From Verrucomicrobium sp. BvORR106 (lineage in GTDB: Bacteria > Verrucomicrobiota > Verrucomicrobiia > Verrucomicrobiales > Verrucomicrobiaceae), in NCBI RefSeq assembly GCF_000739655.1, contig NZ_BATR01000168.1, forward strand, positions 1 to 64,000: a stretch of 64,000 nucleotides of DNA. Reading direction: 5' to 3'. Position numbers and translations under genes: made by a program. Of this stretch, positions 1 through 11,983 are shown in pieces. Position 1 is the stretch's first letter; the number at the start of each line of letters is the position of its first letter. The notes below the pieces were generated by a model. The model was not told where the DNA came from and did no database searches. It was given only the letters and a program-made list of their open reading frames with translations.

Positions 1-286
1 TCTCCGGCATGCTGCGGCCAGGCGTGCCCTTCTTGGAGTAGGCACTGATGCTCACCACACTGGGGAGGATGCGCTGCACGACATCCGCGTAGCTCAGAGT
101 GAGCTGACCCGCATTTGCGATGGGTGCAGAGTCACGGGTCACCTTGTTGGCGAAGTCCGAGCTCGTCATCGTGAAGGACGGCTCCTTGGTCTCAACGGGC
201 TTCTGCTCCTGGGCGAAAGTCAGAGCTGCGACTCCGAATACTCCAACTCCTGCAAGGGCCAGTACTTTGGGATGCTGTATTTTCAT
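1..286 (-). CDS. HtrA/DegP-like trypsin-type serine protease, N-terminal part
   Basis: The first 95 residues of a leftward gene cut by the window edge. They begin with a Sec signal peptide (MKIQHPKVLALAGVGVFGVA, then a likely cut after TFAQ). A stretch reading YADVVQRILPSVVSISAY follows, which is the typical entry into the protease domain of Do/HtrA periplasmic proteases. These enzymes degrade or refold misfolded envelope proteins. The catalytic triad and any PDZ domains lie outside the window, so the family call rests on the N-terminal motif alone. The ATG at 284-286 is the only sensible start. Confidence 0.7.
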   Translation of the reverse strand, partial: MKIQHPKVLALAGVGVFGVAALTFAQEQKPVETKEPSFTMTSSDFANKVTRDSAPIANAGQLTLSYADVVQRILPSVVSISAYSKKGTPGRSMPE

Positions 287-545
287 GGATTAGATTGATA
301 AACTTACGGCCTGATCCGCCCTGCGGATGGGCATGAGTCTGCGAGCATTACAGACGACAGGACACGCTTTTTGTTGAATGTTATTTGTCGCCTTTTGTTT
401 GAACGAACAGGTACGGCTTTTGTTTTGGCAATTCTTGCCATTCTCACGCCCGCTCCGACGGGGTCCCTGAGGCACGACCCCACGCACCACCATCGGACAA
501 AATCCCACCCGTGGAGAACGCAGCCCTTCGGGACTCAGGAGAGAC

Positions 546-3536
546 CTAGAAAGTGACGCCCTTCTGCCGGCACCAACCGGCGGCCGCAGCATTGCCCTGG
601 CGGGCGGCCTGCTGATACCAGCGGGAAGCTTCATCCCGGTTGGTCAGCACCCCAGTCCCGTATTCCAGGCACTGAGCATACAGCATCATGCTCTCCGCGT
701 GGCCGCGACCAGCCCCTTCCGCGAAAAGTTGCACGGCACGCTCCGCATCCGGAGAGGTACCCTGACCTCGCAAGTACAGAGCGCCCAGATTGCCACAGGC
801 ACTTGCCACCCCTGCGCCATAGGCGTCGGAACACAGCTGGAAGGCTCTGGAATCATCACGCTCCACCCCGATGCCCCGGGCATAACACACCCCCAGGAGA
901 TCTTTAGCCACCACATCGCCACCCGTAGCCGCCTTGTCCAGCAAGCCGGCCGCCTTGGCCCCATCTGGGGGCGTTCCCCACCCCTGCAGGTAGCATTCAG
1001 CCAGAGGAATGTAAGCCGCCACATCCCCGGCAGCGCTCGCCTTCTCAATCCAGACAAAACCGCTCCGCTCATCCACTGGGCCACCCTCTCCTCTCAGGTA
1101 AGCCCTGCCCATGGCCAGCATGGCCTCAGAGCTGCCTCCTTGAGCGGCGCGTTCCGCGGAACCACGTAGTTCCTTGGTGAGCTTGCCGCCGGATTTACGG
1201 AGATCCTGCAACTTGGAGATCAGGCTTGGATCCGACGCCACCGGAATGGCCATTGCAACCTCCACCGGAGGCGCACTCTTTCCGACCGCAGTTCCCGCAG
1301 GGGAAGCTCCAGCCCCAGTCGTCCCGGCAGGCGTTCCTCCGTGTTTCGCCAGTGCTTCCAGCTCCTTCACAACCGGCTTGCTAGGGGGCGGCAGACTCAA
1401 CTTGGCGGACTTGCCTGTCTCCGTGGGGACAGGAAGCTCGATCTTGGCAGCCGTCGTCGCCTTTTCTTCACCTTTCGGAGCCGGAGCCGGTGCAGAGGTC
1501 TTGTCCTTGCTTCCCTGCAGCCAGACAGCCCGACCCGTGAAATGGGCCAGCGCTGCCCCTACCAGCAACGCTCCAGCCACCACCAGGGTGCACGTGACCC
1601 AGAACGGCCGCTTGGACCGCACGGACATCCAGGAACTCTCTACCGTGGAACTGCGCACACGCATGCCAGAGCGCATCGGCGGCAGGGCGAACTCCTCATC
1701 GAAGTCGTCCTCCGCCTCTTCCATCACAGATTTTTGAATCAATGCCTCAGCAAAGCCCAAAGCTGGCTGCTCCTCCTCGACTGCTGGCCGCTGCTGAGGC
1801 ACAGGCATGGGAGGCGGAGGTGAGCCCCCCTTGCGAGCTGGCAGCGAGATTCCGGAGCGCGGCATCTCACGGGCGGCACCCTGAGCAGGCTCCACGCCGC
1901 TCAGTTCCGCGTGAGGCACGGTCGGCTTCGGCTGCACCAGCTCATATTTTTGGACCAGCTTCGCAAAGCGGGACAGGAATGAAGGACGAGGTGAGGGCAC
2001 ACCTTTGCCCGTGCGCTGCAGCTCATCTTCCAGCAGCGCGCAAACAGAGTCGGTCTGGGGAATGCCTGTCTCATGCTTGGCGGCCAATCCATCCGGCATG
2101 CCCACGAGCCAGCTGCCCAGTGCGGCCAGCCAGCCACCGTTCCAAATCGGGTGCACGCCTCCTTTGATCTGCCCCGGGAGAGGCAACAGGAGACCAGGGT
2201 CAGTCCCCCGACCGGCCATGCCATGCATGCACGGGTGCGTGCGAATGACGATGGAGAACCCAGGCCACTCGTTCAACTTTGTGTTGAGCAGGCCCGTATC
2301 CACCGGGGCCTCTTTGCCAAAACCAGTGAACAGGTAAATATCCTCCAGCCGCAGGCGATGGCAGGCCACTCCGGCCTTCTCCATCTGCTCCAGCGCAGCG
2401 TCCATGCTGGCCAGCACCACATAAACTTCTTGCGGGTCCAGCACGCCCCGGGCTTCCAGCAATTCATTCAGCGGCACCCCTTCCACCGCAGTCTCGCCCA
2501 CACACTCGATCTCCTCACCGTGCTCGACAAAGACCACCGGGATGAGGTTCGGATACTTCCCCTTGGGGAGATTCTGCACCTGGCGGAGCGCCACGTCAGG
2601 AAAGTTCCCCGCGAGCCGTCTGGGTGGCAGCTGCTCCACCACCACGGTCTGGCCCGTCTTCATGTACATCCCCCGCAGCGCATACGGGTGGGCAGGAGTG
2701 AGCTTTTGACTCTGAATGCGCACCGTCTGGCTGATGCTGCGGGCCAACTCCTGGAAGTTGGCCATCATGGGCGCGAGGTAGGGCTTGGGCTTGAGCGCTG
2801 CGGAGAGCTCCCCTTCCTGCGGGGCGGCGTCCAATTTCTGCAGATCTACAATTGCCTGCTGAAGCAGTCCGGCACCCTGAAGGCTCCACGAGGCCAGCAC
2901 ACTGGTGAGTTGCTCCTGCAGTTCAGCACTGCGGACAGTCGCTTCATCCCCTTCGGAGGACTTTTGCAGATGCTCCCGGAGCCACGTTTGGAGAAACTGG
3001 ATCTGCTGGCCCAAGGCTTTGGCATCCGCCTTCTCTGCCCCCTTCGTCAGCACGAGGCGGTAATCCGCCAGCACAGCCACCAGGCTTTGAGGCCCGGTCT
3101 GCACCAGCCGCAGACTATCCAGAGCCCGGGTTGGCAGGCTGTCCCCCAGAGGGCCGAGCCCGTCCATGACTTTCAAGACCGCAATCGCCAGCTTCACCGC
3201 CACTCGGGCAGGGAGGTCTTCCCGACGCTCCAGGTAGGCCCTCAGTGTCTCACCATCAACGCTTTCCGTGATGTAAAAGGCACTGCTGTCATCCTCACCA
3301 CACTCTACCAGCCGGGCCCGCAAGGGATGCCCCTTGTCCGCGAACTGTTTGGCGCGCGATTCGAAGGCCGCATGATCCTCCACGGGATCCAGCAGCACAT
3401 GGCAATGCACGAAGACCTGCCGTCGCGAATCGAAGGCGAAGACCGCCACCTGCTCGCTGGAGCGCAGGACTTCTAGGTTGGCCCCATCAGCGTCTTGGGC
3501 GATCAGGTAGTGACGGAACTGCGTAGGAGTGGCCAT
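546..3536 (-). CDS. Tandem pseudokinase-like, single-TM, Sel1-repeat protein
   Basis: This 996-residue protein has two regions that resemble degraded protein-kinase folds (about 1-240 and 280-500). A proline-rich linker, one membrane segment (about 645-667), an Ala/Pro/Lys-rich linker and Sel1-like repeats from about 800 to the end follow. In the second kinase-like region the motif HRLRLEDIYLF sits where a kinase catalytic loop would read HRDLKPENI, so the catalytic aspartate is missing. No glycine-rich loop is visible. By topology the kinase-like half is cytoplasmic and the Sel1 half periplasmic, an inference. Sel1 repeats usually bind proteins. The gene lies 106 bases after guaA, separated from it by a hairpin. 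A role in sensing or scaffolding is plausible but unproven. Confidence 0.6.
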   Translation of the reverse strand: MATPTQFRHYLIAQDADGANLEVLRSSEQVAVFAFDSRRQVFVHCHVLLDPVEDHAAFESRAKQFADKGHPLRARLVECGEDDSSAFYITESVDGETLRAYLERREDLPARVAVKLAIAVLKVMDGLGPLGDSLPTRALDSLRLVQTGPQSLVAVLADYRLVLTKGAEKADAKALGQQIQFLQTWLREHLQKSSEGDEATVRSAELQEQLTSVLASWSLQGAGLLQQAIVDLQKLDAAPQEGELSAALKPKPYLAPMMANFQELARSISQTVRIQSQKLTPAHPYALRGMYMKTGQTVVVEQLPPRRLAGNFPDVALRQVQNLPKGKYPNLIPVVFVEHGEEIECVGETAVEGVPLNELLEARGVLDPQEVYVVLASMDAALEQMEKAGVACHRLRLEDIYLFTGFGKEAPVDTGLLNTKLNEWPGFSIVIRTHPCMHGMAGRGTDPGLLLPLPGQIKGGVHPIWNGGWLAALGSWLVGMPDGLAAKHETGIPQTDSVCALLEDELQRTGKGVPSPRPSFLSRFAKLVQKYELVQPKPTVPHAELSGVEPAQGAAREMPRSGISLPARKGGSPPPPMPVPQQRPAVEEEQPALGFAEALIQKSVMEEAEDDFDEEFALPPMRSGMRVRSSTVESSWMSVRSKRPFWVTCTLVVAGALLVGAALAHFTGRAVWLQGSKDKTSAPAPAPKGEEKATTAAKIELPVPTETGKSAKLSLPPPSKPVVKELEALAKHGGTPAGTTGAGASPAGTAVGKSAPPVEVAMAIPVASDPSLISKLQDLRKSGGKLTKELRGSAERAAQGGSSEAMLAMGRAYLRGEGGPVDERSGFVWIEKASAAGDVAAYIPLAECYLQGWGTPPDGAKAAGLLDKAATGGDVVAKDLLGVCYARGIGVERDDSRAFQLCSDAYGAGVASACGNLGALYLRGQGTSPDAERAVQLFAEGAGRGHAESMMLYAQCLEYGTGVLTNRDEASRWYQQAARQGNAAAAGWCRQKGVTF

Positions 3537-3608
3537 GCTGCTTACTTGACCCGGAATTTCATCAGGCCGGGGGCGTTTTGCAACCCCTTACTAGCAAGAT
3601 ACAAGCCA

Positions 3609-3629
3609 CCGGCCGGGTCGTCCGGCCGG
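3609..3629. terminator. Perfect GC-rich hairpin after guaA
   Basis: CCGGCCGG, loop GTCGT, CCGGCCGG: an 8-bp perfect stem 14 bases beyond the guaA stop. No T-run follows on the minus strand, so it could be an attenuating hairpin or mRNA-end structure and not a classical terminator. Confidence 0.4.
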
Positions 3630-3642
3630 GGCTGGTGGAGAC

Positions 3643-5163
3643 TCACTCCCACTCGATGCTTGCCGGGGGCTTGGTCGAGATGTCATAAAGCACCCGATTG
3701 ACCCCTTTGACGGAGTTCAGGATGCGGTGCGATGTGGCGCGCAGCACTTCATGCGGCAGTTCCACCCAATCGGCCGTCATGGCATCTTCGCTCACCACGG
3801 CACGCAGGGAGATGGCCTGCTCGTAGCTGCGCTCATCGCCTTTCACCCCCACCGTTTTCACCGGAAGCAGGGCAGCATAGGCCTGCCAGGTCTTTTCATA
3901 CCAGCCAGAGCGACGCAGTTCTTCGATGAAGATCGCGTCCGCATTGCGGCAGATTTCCAGGCGCTCCTCCGTCACGTCACCAGGGACGCGCACCGCCAGC
4001 CCCGGCCCGGGGAAGGGGTGACGCCAGAGGGCGCGGTGAGGGATGCCCAGCGCAGCGCCGAGGGCGCGCACTTCATCTTTGAAAAGCTCAGCGAGAGGTT
4101 CGATCACTCTCCCCTGTTCCTTGAGTTCCAGCACCCGATCCACGCGGTTGTGGTGCGTCTTGATCTTGGAGGCGATCGATCCGCTCGTAGCGCTCTCAAT
4201 GACGTCGGGGTAGAGAGTGCCCTGAGCCATAAGCTCAATGTGGTCGGCGGCACCGAAGAAGACGTCCAGGAAGAGGTTGCCGATGATCTTGCGCTTGGCT
4301 TCAGGATCGGTCACGCCCTTCAGAGCGCCCAGGAACGTTTCCCGCGCATCCACCACTTCAATCGGCACGCCTACCTCAGCAAACTGGGCCTGCACTTCCT
4401 CAGATTCATTTTTGCGCAGGAGGCCGTGATCCACGAAAAGGCAGCGCTGTTTGACGCCTGCCTGGTGCAGCAGCACGGCCAGCACGGTGGAATCCACGCC
4501 GCCGGAGACACCGCAGATGACTTCCCGCCCGCCAACTTCCTGGCGGATCTTTTCAATCATCTGCTCCTTGAAGGAAGCGATGCTGAACTTGGCCAGACGG
4601 CCGGCAGCGAGGCCGAGGAAGTTGTTGAGAATCTTCGTCCCCTGGTGGGAGTGGGTGACCTCTGGGTGGAACTGGATGCCAAAGCAGGCTTCACCCCACT
4701 GGAGAGCCACCGGAATCGCATCCTGGTTCGTGGCGATGACCTGGGTGCCCTCGGGCAGGTTCTGCACCGTGTCACTGTGGCTCATCCAGATCTGGGAATC
4801 CGCAGGGATGCCCTTGAAAAGCACGTTGTCGTTGGCGATGAGGCGGGCCGGACCGTACTCACGGGTCACGCCCGGCTTCACCGTGCCGCCATGCTTGATG
4901 TTGAGCAGCTGCATCCCGTAGCAGACCCCGAGAATGGGGACCTCCAAGGCACGCAAGGCATCAAAATCCACATCTGGAGCATCGACTTCTGAGGTGCTGC
5001 GTGGTCCGCCGCTCAGGATCACTGCACCCGGCTTGTTCAGCTCCGTCAGCTGTGCAGGCGCATACAGGTGGGACACAAAACCCAGTTCGCGGACTCTCCG
5101 CACAATGAGCTGGCTATATTGCGAGCCATAGTCCAACACTGCTACTTCGCCTTCGGTCATCAT
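3643..5163 (-). CDS. guaA: GMP synthase (glutamine-hydrolysing)
   Basis: Converts XMP to GMP using ATP and glutamine, the last step of guanine nucleotide synthesis, in the cytoplasm. The 506 residues match the usual length. The N-terminal class I amidotransferase domain has the nucleophile Cys81 (GVCYGMQLL) and the His166/Glu168 pair (FHPEV). The ATP-pyrophosphatase domain has the P-loop SGGVDS at 220-225. The C-terminal dimerisation domain ends in the family-typical SIEWE. Two adjacent ATG codons (5163 and 5160) could serve as start. It lies downstream of a small membrane protein gene with a 106-base gap. Confidence 0.97.
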   Translation of the reverse strand: MMTEGEVAVLDYGSQYSQLIVRRVRELGFVSHLYAPAQLTELNKPGAVILSGGPRSTSEVDAPDVDFDALRALEVPILGVCYGMQLLNIKHGGTVKPGVTREYGPARLIANDNVLFKGIPADSQIWMSHSDTVQNLPEGTQVIATNQDAIPVALQWGEACFGIQFHPEVTHSHQGTKILNNFLGLAAGRLAKFSIASFKEQMIEKIRQEVGGREVICGVSGGVDSTVLAVLLHQAGVKQRCLFVDHGLLRKNESEEVQAQFAEVGVPIEVVDARETFLGALKGVTDPEAKRKIIGNLFLDVFFGAADHIELMAQGTLYPDVIESATSGSIASKIKTHHNRVDRVLELKEQGRVIEPLAELFKDEVRALGAALGIPHRALWRHPFPGPGLAVRVPGDVTEERLEICRNADAIFIEELRRSGWYEKTWQAYAALLPVKTVGVKGDERSYEQAISLRAVVSEDAMTADWVELPHEVLRATSHRILNSVKGVNRVLYDISTKPPASIEWE

Positions 5164-5269
5164 AATTTTGAATAGAAGGCGGTAGTCATTCGCGCAGATA
5201 GGCGGGATGTCAAAGGCGGAAGAACGGCAATCCGCATTTGACAGGCAAGACCCGGCGTCACTCCCCTGC

Positions 5270-6013
5270 TCAGAGGAGCTGGTGATCCGGGGTCCGAATG
5301 ACGCTTAAGGTCCGCACTGAACCGACCAGCCAGATGGCCACCAACAGGAGCACCGCCCGTTGCGGGACGCCGCGCACCGGGCTGCCGCTCCAGAGCCACC
5401 AGCCAAAAAAACAGACGCCAGTCATCAGCACGATGCCCCGCGCCGCCGCCCGCCAGTCCTGGCGCTTGAAGTCCAGCACCAGAAACATCGACGCCGCGGC
5501 CACGAACCCTAAAATGAAGAGCCTGAACCCGAGATTGTGATACCAGCGCATGCTCCACTGCTCTGGCGTCAGCCCCACGAGCTGGGGCTCAGGAGATCCC
5601 AGGAGGTACTGAAGAATCCGGAAGCGGTGGCCGGTCTCGTAGTGCGGCGGGAGCAGGTCGAACACCACCACCAGCAACAAGCCCGTGATCATCACCGCCG
5701 TCACCCCCAGCCAGTAGAGCGTGGCCCAGAACACCCAGGGCCCGCGCGCATGATGCTCCAGCGCCACACGACCGAACCACGCGAGGCAAACGCAGAACCC
5801 CAGAATGCCAGCTTTGATCCACAATCCCTCCGGCCACTTCCCTGCGTAGTCGCTCACGTAAAAGGTGAGCGGATGGAATGAGCGACCATGAACCGGATCA
5901 TACGCCGCCCCATGCAAGAGCCAATGTCCGACGAAGATGAACAGACAGGCCAGACACAATGATCCCCAGAAAACTGCCGGGTGGGTGAAAATGCGACGTG
6001 CGCCATGAGCCAT
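5270..6013 (-). CDS. Multi-pass membrane protein, unknown function
   Basis: A 247-residue protein with about six hydrophobic helices (near 13-33, 66-82, 92-120, 157-178, 190-206 and 215-232) and several conserved-looking aromatic and His residues in loops, for example FYVSDYAGKWP after the first helix. That loop recalls DUF998-like six-TM proteins, but I cannot confirm the family. It reads in the same direction as lon and guaA; a 12-bp perfect hairpin separates it from lon, so it is probably its own unit or co-transcribed only with guaA. Confidence 0.55.
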   Translation of the reverse strand: MAHGARRIFTHPAVFWGSLCLACLFIFVGHWLLHGAAYDPVHGRSFHPLTFYVSDYAGKWPEGLWIKAGILGFCVCLAWFGRVALEHHARGPWVFWATLYWLGVTAVMITGLLLVVVFDLLPPHYETGHRFRILQYLLGSPEPQLVGLTPEQWSMRWYHNLGFRLFILGFVAAASMFLVLDFKRQDWRAAARGIVLMTGVCFFGWWLWSGSPVRGVPQRAVLLLVAIWLVGSVRTLSVIRTPDHQLL

Positions 6014-6096
6014 GCAACTGGGAGTCGCACAGGCCCAATCCGTTCAATACACGCCTCCACCCAAGTAGCATACACAGCCGACGCCTGGCCTACCCG

Positions 6097-6130
6097 GCCC
6101 TGACTCCCGCAGTTGTGAGGAGTCAGGGCC
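6097..6130. terminator. 12-bp perfect inverted repeat between lon and the next gene
   Basis: GGCCCTGACTCC and GGAGTCAGGGCC flank an 11-base loop, 47 bases beyond the lon stop. There is no T-run on either side. It is probably an mRNA 3' end structure or a factor-dependent terminator. Confidence 0.45.
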
Positions 6131-6177
6131 GCACCGCCCAAAATGCGGCATCAGGCGCGTTCGCAAAATCAGCTCCC

Positions 6178-8613
<2,436 letters not shown>

Positions 8614-8686
8614 GGAAAGTAAGGGGAAAGGTGCGTTCACAGCGGGGGGTGTTCTTTTGAAATTCGTGGGAGGGGTCGCCAGGAGA

Positions 8687-9091
8687 TCAGGCCTTGGGGA
8701 GCGAGATCCAGAGCCAACCGTTCTCCTGTCGGGCATGAGCCTCTGGCACGTTCAGATCCACGGGAAAATCGATGGTGCGCTCGAAGCTGCCGTCCGAGAT
8801 CTCCATGATGAGAATACGTCCGCACGGAGGATGCCCACAGCTCGCCTCCGGAGCACTGCGTTGCCCGCGGAACACGAGGCGTTGATCGGTCAGCTCAATG
8901 AGTATTTCATCTTTGCTTACGCCAGCCAGATCCACACAGACCTCAAACTTGGAGGGATGTTCGTAAACATTGACCGACGGACACCACACAGCTGCCGGAG
9001 GTCGGAAGGCACTATGCCGGAGCTTTTCGAGCTCCGAAACCAGCTTGTCCGCCCGCGTGACAATGTGGGTGAGACGAATGCCTCGGGGCAT
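8687..9091 (-). CDS. Small heat-shock protein, Hsp20/alpha-crystallin family
   Basis: ATP-independent holdase chaperone. From the ATG at 9089-9091 it has 134 residues. The alpha-crystallin core is seen in PSVNVYEHPSKFEVCVDLAG, then LVFRGQRS, then FERTIDFPVDLN and a final strand ENGWLWISLPKA. Loop cysteines (EASCGHPPCGR) between the middle strands are unusual for Hsp20. The frame is open further upstream to 9307, with another possible ATG at 9199 that would add 36 low-complexity residues; neither start has a clear ribosome-binding site. Its position directly before lon suggests the two are induced together. Confidence 0.85.
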   Translation of the reverse strand: MPRGIRLTHIVTRADKLVSELEKLRHSAFRPPAAVWCPSVNVYEHPSKFEVCVDLAGVSKDEILIELTDQRLVFRGQRSAPEASCGHPPCGRILIMEISDGSFERTIDFPVDLNVPEAHARQENGWLWISLPKA

Positions 9092-9827
9092 CGTCGTCCG
9101 GACAGTGGAAACCAGCAACACCGGACGGTGGGGCTCCGGTTGATGAGGACGTGTCGAACTGGGCATGGCAGGAAGATGTGGCGCAGATGACGTGTTCATC
9201 TTGGGGCACATGCGCAGCCCCATGGATGATACGAACGTCAGCGATCGAGTGGGGGCAAACGATGTGGGAGGCAGAACGGCCAGGCAGGAACTCAATGGCC
9301 CCAGCAAAGCCGTTCAGAACTTTAGTTAACCAGGTCAGTCGCGCCACCCATGACAAACCACCCCCGATGAGGTCTGGCACCACATTCAGCTGCCGCGTGC
9401 GGAGTAGTCCGGTTGTGCCAACCGGCTTCGGGAGCGGAGGGATACGTTCACCATCATTCATCCGGCAAATCAACGCAATGGACTCAGGCCGTAGATGGCT
9501 CCGGCGACTGAACGGCTGGGACAGCCGAACTACGTCCAGCAAGGCAGCTCACAACTTCAGTTCATCAGCCGTTCTGTAGTGAACTCCAAGCACCGAGCTG
9601 AAGCTCTCAACTACTTTACTCAGCCAAAACTCGTCATCCTTGATCGGGCATCCGCCTCCCTGGATGGACACGCACACTTCACTTTGACACTCCGTCGCCA
9701 AACATGTTAGCCTGACCTTTTCCGCCAAACTCCCGTTTGCTCAGCCCAGGCCGCTCGCCACCGCGCTGAATCTGAATTCGCAAAATCCGCCTTCAATTCC
9801 CCCCCCTCACTTCCCGAACCGCTTCCC
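9092..9827. other. Non-coding gap between hsp20 and an exported-protein gene
   Basis: No convincing gene is seen; the open frames on both strands lack coding-like composition or recognisable motifs. A possible promoter for the rightward gene is TTGACA at 9684-9689 with a weak TAGCCT 18 bases downstream. No CIRCE-like heat-shock operator was seen upstream of hsp20. Confidence 0.4.
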
Positions 9828-10391
9828 ATGAAATCCACGCTTCACTCGTTGTTCATCGTCCCGGTGCTCCTCGCCACAGCACCCCTCGGCCAACTCAAAG
9901 CCCAGGATTCCTCCGCATCACCCAACCGTCGTCCCGCCTCGGCCATCAAAGTGGTGCAACCGGACGGCTCCAAACAGGAGGTCAAACTGCCCGCACGTGA
10001 ACTCCTTGCTACCGATGGCAGCCTGACGCTCTACCCAGGAGATGAAGTTCATCTGGAGTTCGAGGAAAAGAACGGAAAGCTGACCACCCCCAAAGTGGTC
10101 GCCTCGGGTGCCGCACCGGACCGCACAATCACCTTCAAAATGACCCAGCAGAAGGAGATGACCCTGCTCACACGCACCACCAAGATCCAGCAGACGGTGG
10201 CGATGGATTGCGGAAATCGCAGCGGCAAACGTGAAGTGTATTCCAGCACCAATCTGCGCCCCACGGAAAAGGGCCTGGCATCATTCGACAGCTGGCCTGG
10301 CTCCGTCTGGTCCATCAAGCTGACCAACATCGAGGTCAGTGACCGCTCCGCGCAGGAAGTCTATATGGAGAAGGTGAAGAAGAACCGGTAG
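9828..10391 (+). CDS. Small exported protein, unknown function
   Basis: The 187-residue product starts with a clear Sec signal peptide (MKSTLHSLFIVPVLLATAPL, likely cut after LKAQ). The mature part is hydrophilic, with no cysteine cluster except one Cys in AMDCGNRSG, and looks beta-rich (KVVQPDGSKQEVKLPARELL, TLYPGDEVHLEFEEKNGKL). No family was recognised. It starts a group of three small rightward genes. Confidence 0.6.
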   Translation: MKSTLHSLFIVPVLLATAPLGQLKAQDSSASPNRRPASAIKVVQPDGSKQEVKLPARELLATDGSLTLYPGDEVHLEFEEKNGKLTTPKVVASGAAPDRTITFKMTQQKEMTLLTRTTKIQQTVAMDCGNRSGKREVYSSTNLRPTEKGLASFDSWPGSVWSIKLTNIEVSDRSAQEVYMEKVKKNR

Positions 10392-10429
10392 GAACGTGGC
10401 CGCAACATGCGGATATCTGGTGAAACACT

Positions 10430-11095
10430 GTGAAAGCCTTTGGGTTCAGTCTCTTGTTGGTCTGGTTCGCGATCCTGGCAGGTGTAGGTGAAGCGGTCTG
10501 GCTTAGCGTGGTGGTGCTATGGATGGTCTATCCGCTCATCTGCAGAATGTCCACCGCAGTCATCGGATTGTCCATGGTCACCGGCGCTTCCATCATCTTG
10601 GCGCACTCGACAGGGTTCAAGCTTTGTGGGCGTCCCGCCATCTTCAACAATCGGCCCATTACGCAAAAAGGATCCTGGACCTTCCACCACGTGGAGTCGC
10701 CCAATCTTCTGGTCGCCACGGATGGATCAAAGCATGCCGTGCCCGGCATCGCCTTCATGCCGGACACTCCTGAGATGGAGCTCGAGGCAATGGAGCGCGA
10801 CGATCCCGATCATCGCTCAGCCTTTGCAGCGAGTCGTCGGCCGTTTCGCTTTGCGGCCGATCCCAGCTCTCCTGGTGGCTACTTGGCAGAAGTCAGAATC
10901 GAGTATTCCTGCGGGAACACTTTCTTTCCAGAACACCTGCTGCCCCGCCGCCTTCCCTCTCACCGAGTACGAGATGTCACCAAGGCGTTGCGGAACTACG
11001 TTCAAGTCCCCTACACCTCAGAGAGCGGCGCCTGGGAAGTGAGCGTATCGAGGGCTTCAACGGGGCCTAGGCCAAGCGGATCAGAGGCGCATTAA
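10430..11095 (+). CDS. Membrane-anchored protein, unknown function
   Basis: 221 residues with a GTG start at 10430-10432, 38 bases after the previous gene. Two or three hydrophobic helices fill the first 60 residues, followed by a soluble domain of about 160 residues. That domain carries the phrases FHHVESPNLLVATDGSKHAV and VRIEYSCGNTFFP. No family was recognised. Its tight spacing to the upstream exported protein suggests co-transcription. Confidence 0.5.
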   Translation: MKAFGFSLLLVWFAILAGVGEAVWLSVVVLWMVYPLICRMSTAVIGLSMVTGASIILAHSTGFKLCGRPAIFNNRPITQKGSWTFHHVESPNLLVATDGSKHAVPGIAFMPDTPEMELEAMERDDPDHRSAFAASRRPFRFAADPSSPGGYLAEVRIEYSCGNTFFPEHLLPRRLPSHRVRDVTKALRNYVQVPYTSESGAWEVSVSRASTGPRPSGSEAH

Positions 11096-11174
11096 TGGAT
11101 CAAACCCGGACTAGCCGCAGGCGGAGGGGCGAGCTTATTGACAAAAACCAGCGTTGCTGCGACCCTAGTCATCT

Positions 11175-11648
11175 ATGGGCGAGATCGGTCTGATTCTCGG
11201 CGAATTGTTCATGCTGATCATCGAGGCGACCTGGTGGGCCTCGGTCCTTTTCTACTATGGACTGATATCTATTTTCAGTGCCCGCCATCGAGAGAAACTC
11301 AAGCAGCATTGGCGTCGTTCCACCGTCAGCAAGATCACCCTGGTGCTCTACACAGGTGTCGGCTTGGTATGGGTTTCAGCCGTGGGATGGTACTGGATCC
11401 ATATTCTGACGCCCCAGCCTGAACCAGAATCTGACGGAAATACCCTCACTCTTGTGAATAAGGCTGTCACACCTGAAGACCGCAAAGCTTTGCTCAATAC
11501 CGACAAGGTGGAAGATTTGGCGATGGAAGGGGCTAGGGTGGCCATCGACAAGTTCAAGTCGACCTGGAAGTTCCGTTCATCGAACCAGGAGGCTAAGGAG
11601 GATGCCAAGGTTTCGAAGGAAGCTGCGGCGCAGCAAGGGAGTGAGTGA
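11175..11648 (+). CDS. Small two-helix membrane protein, unknown function
   Basis: 157 residues with two hydrophobic helices (about 6-33 and 52-76), then a charged, probably helical C-terminus rich in Lys, Ala and Glu (EDAKVSKEAAAQQ). No family was recognised. It is the last of three small rightward genes encoding envelope-targeted proteins and is followed by a repeat-rich gap. Confidence 0.5.
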   Translation: MGEIGLILGELFMLIIEATWWASVLFYYGLISIFSARHREKLKQHWRRSTVSKITLVLYTGVGLVWVSAVGWYWIHILTPQPEPESDGNTLTLVNKAVTPEDRKALLNTDKVEDLAMEGARVAIDKFKSTWKFRSSNQEAKEDAKVSKEAAAQQGSE

Positions 11649-11727
11649 TGTCCGTGGCAGGCTCAGCGTCACGCAGGCTTCCCACCCTGTTTCAGCTATC
11701 AGGCCATAGGAAATCACAAGAGCCGCC

Positions 11728-11859
11728 AAAGCGGCGTCGAGCCGCACGCACTCCAAGACGCTGCCGCGTTGGGTGAACATGCCAGATGAAGCATCCTTGG
11801 CTCCAATGTGTGCGAGTGTCGCGAAGCGTCTTGGAGTGCGTGCGGCTCGACGCCGCTTT
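11728..11859. repeat. 132-bp element with perfect 35-bp inverted repeats
   Basis: The arms 11728-11762 and 11825-11859 are exact reverse complements, starting AAAGCGGCGTCGAGCC and ending in GACGCCGCTTT. They flank a 62-base spacer. No transposase is present. It could be a MITE- or REP-like mobile hairpin. Confidence 0.85.
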
Positions 11860-11983
11860 CGCCTGATGGAGACAGGTCCCCGCAGCCCTTGATGAATGCC
11901 AGCAGAGTTCGCCCCCCTGCACCATCAAGACTCCCGAACGACCATCCCGAAATTGACTCCATCCGTCATTTGGCCGAGATGGC

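Noticed and set aside
2073-3476. 467-residue open frame opposite the Sel1-repeat protein
   Set aside because: Antisense shadow, rich in Gln/His/Arg as expected of reversed coding sequence.
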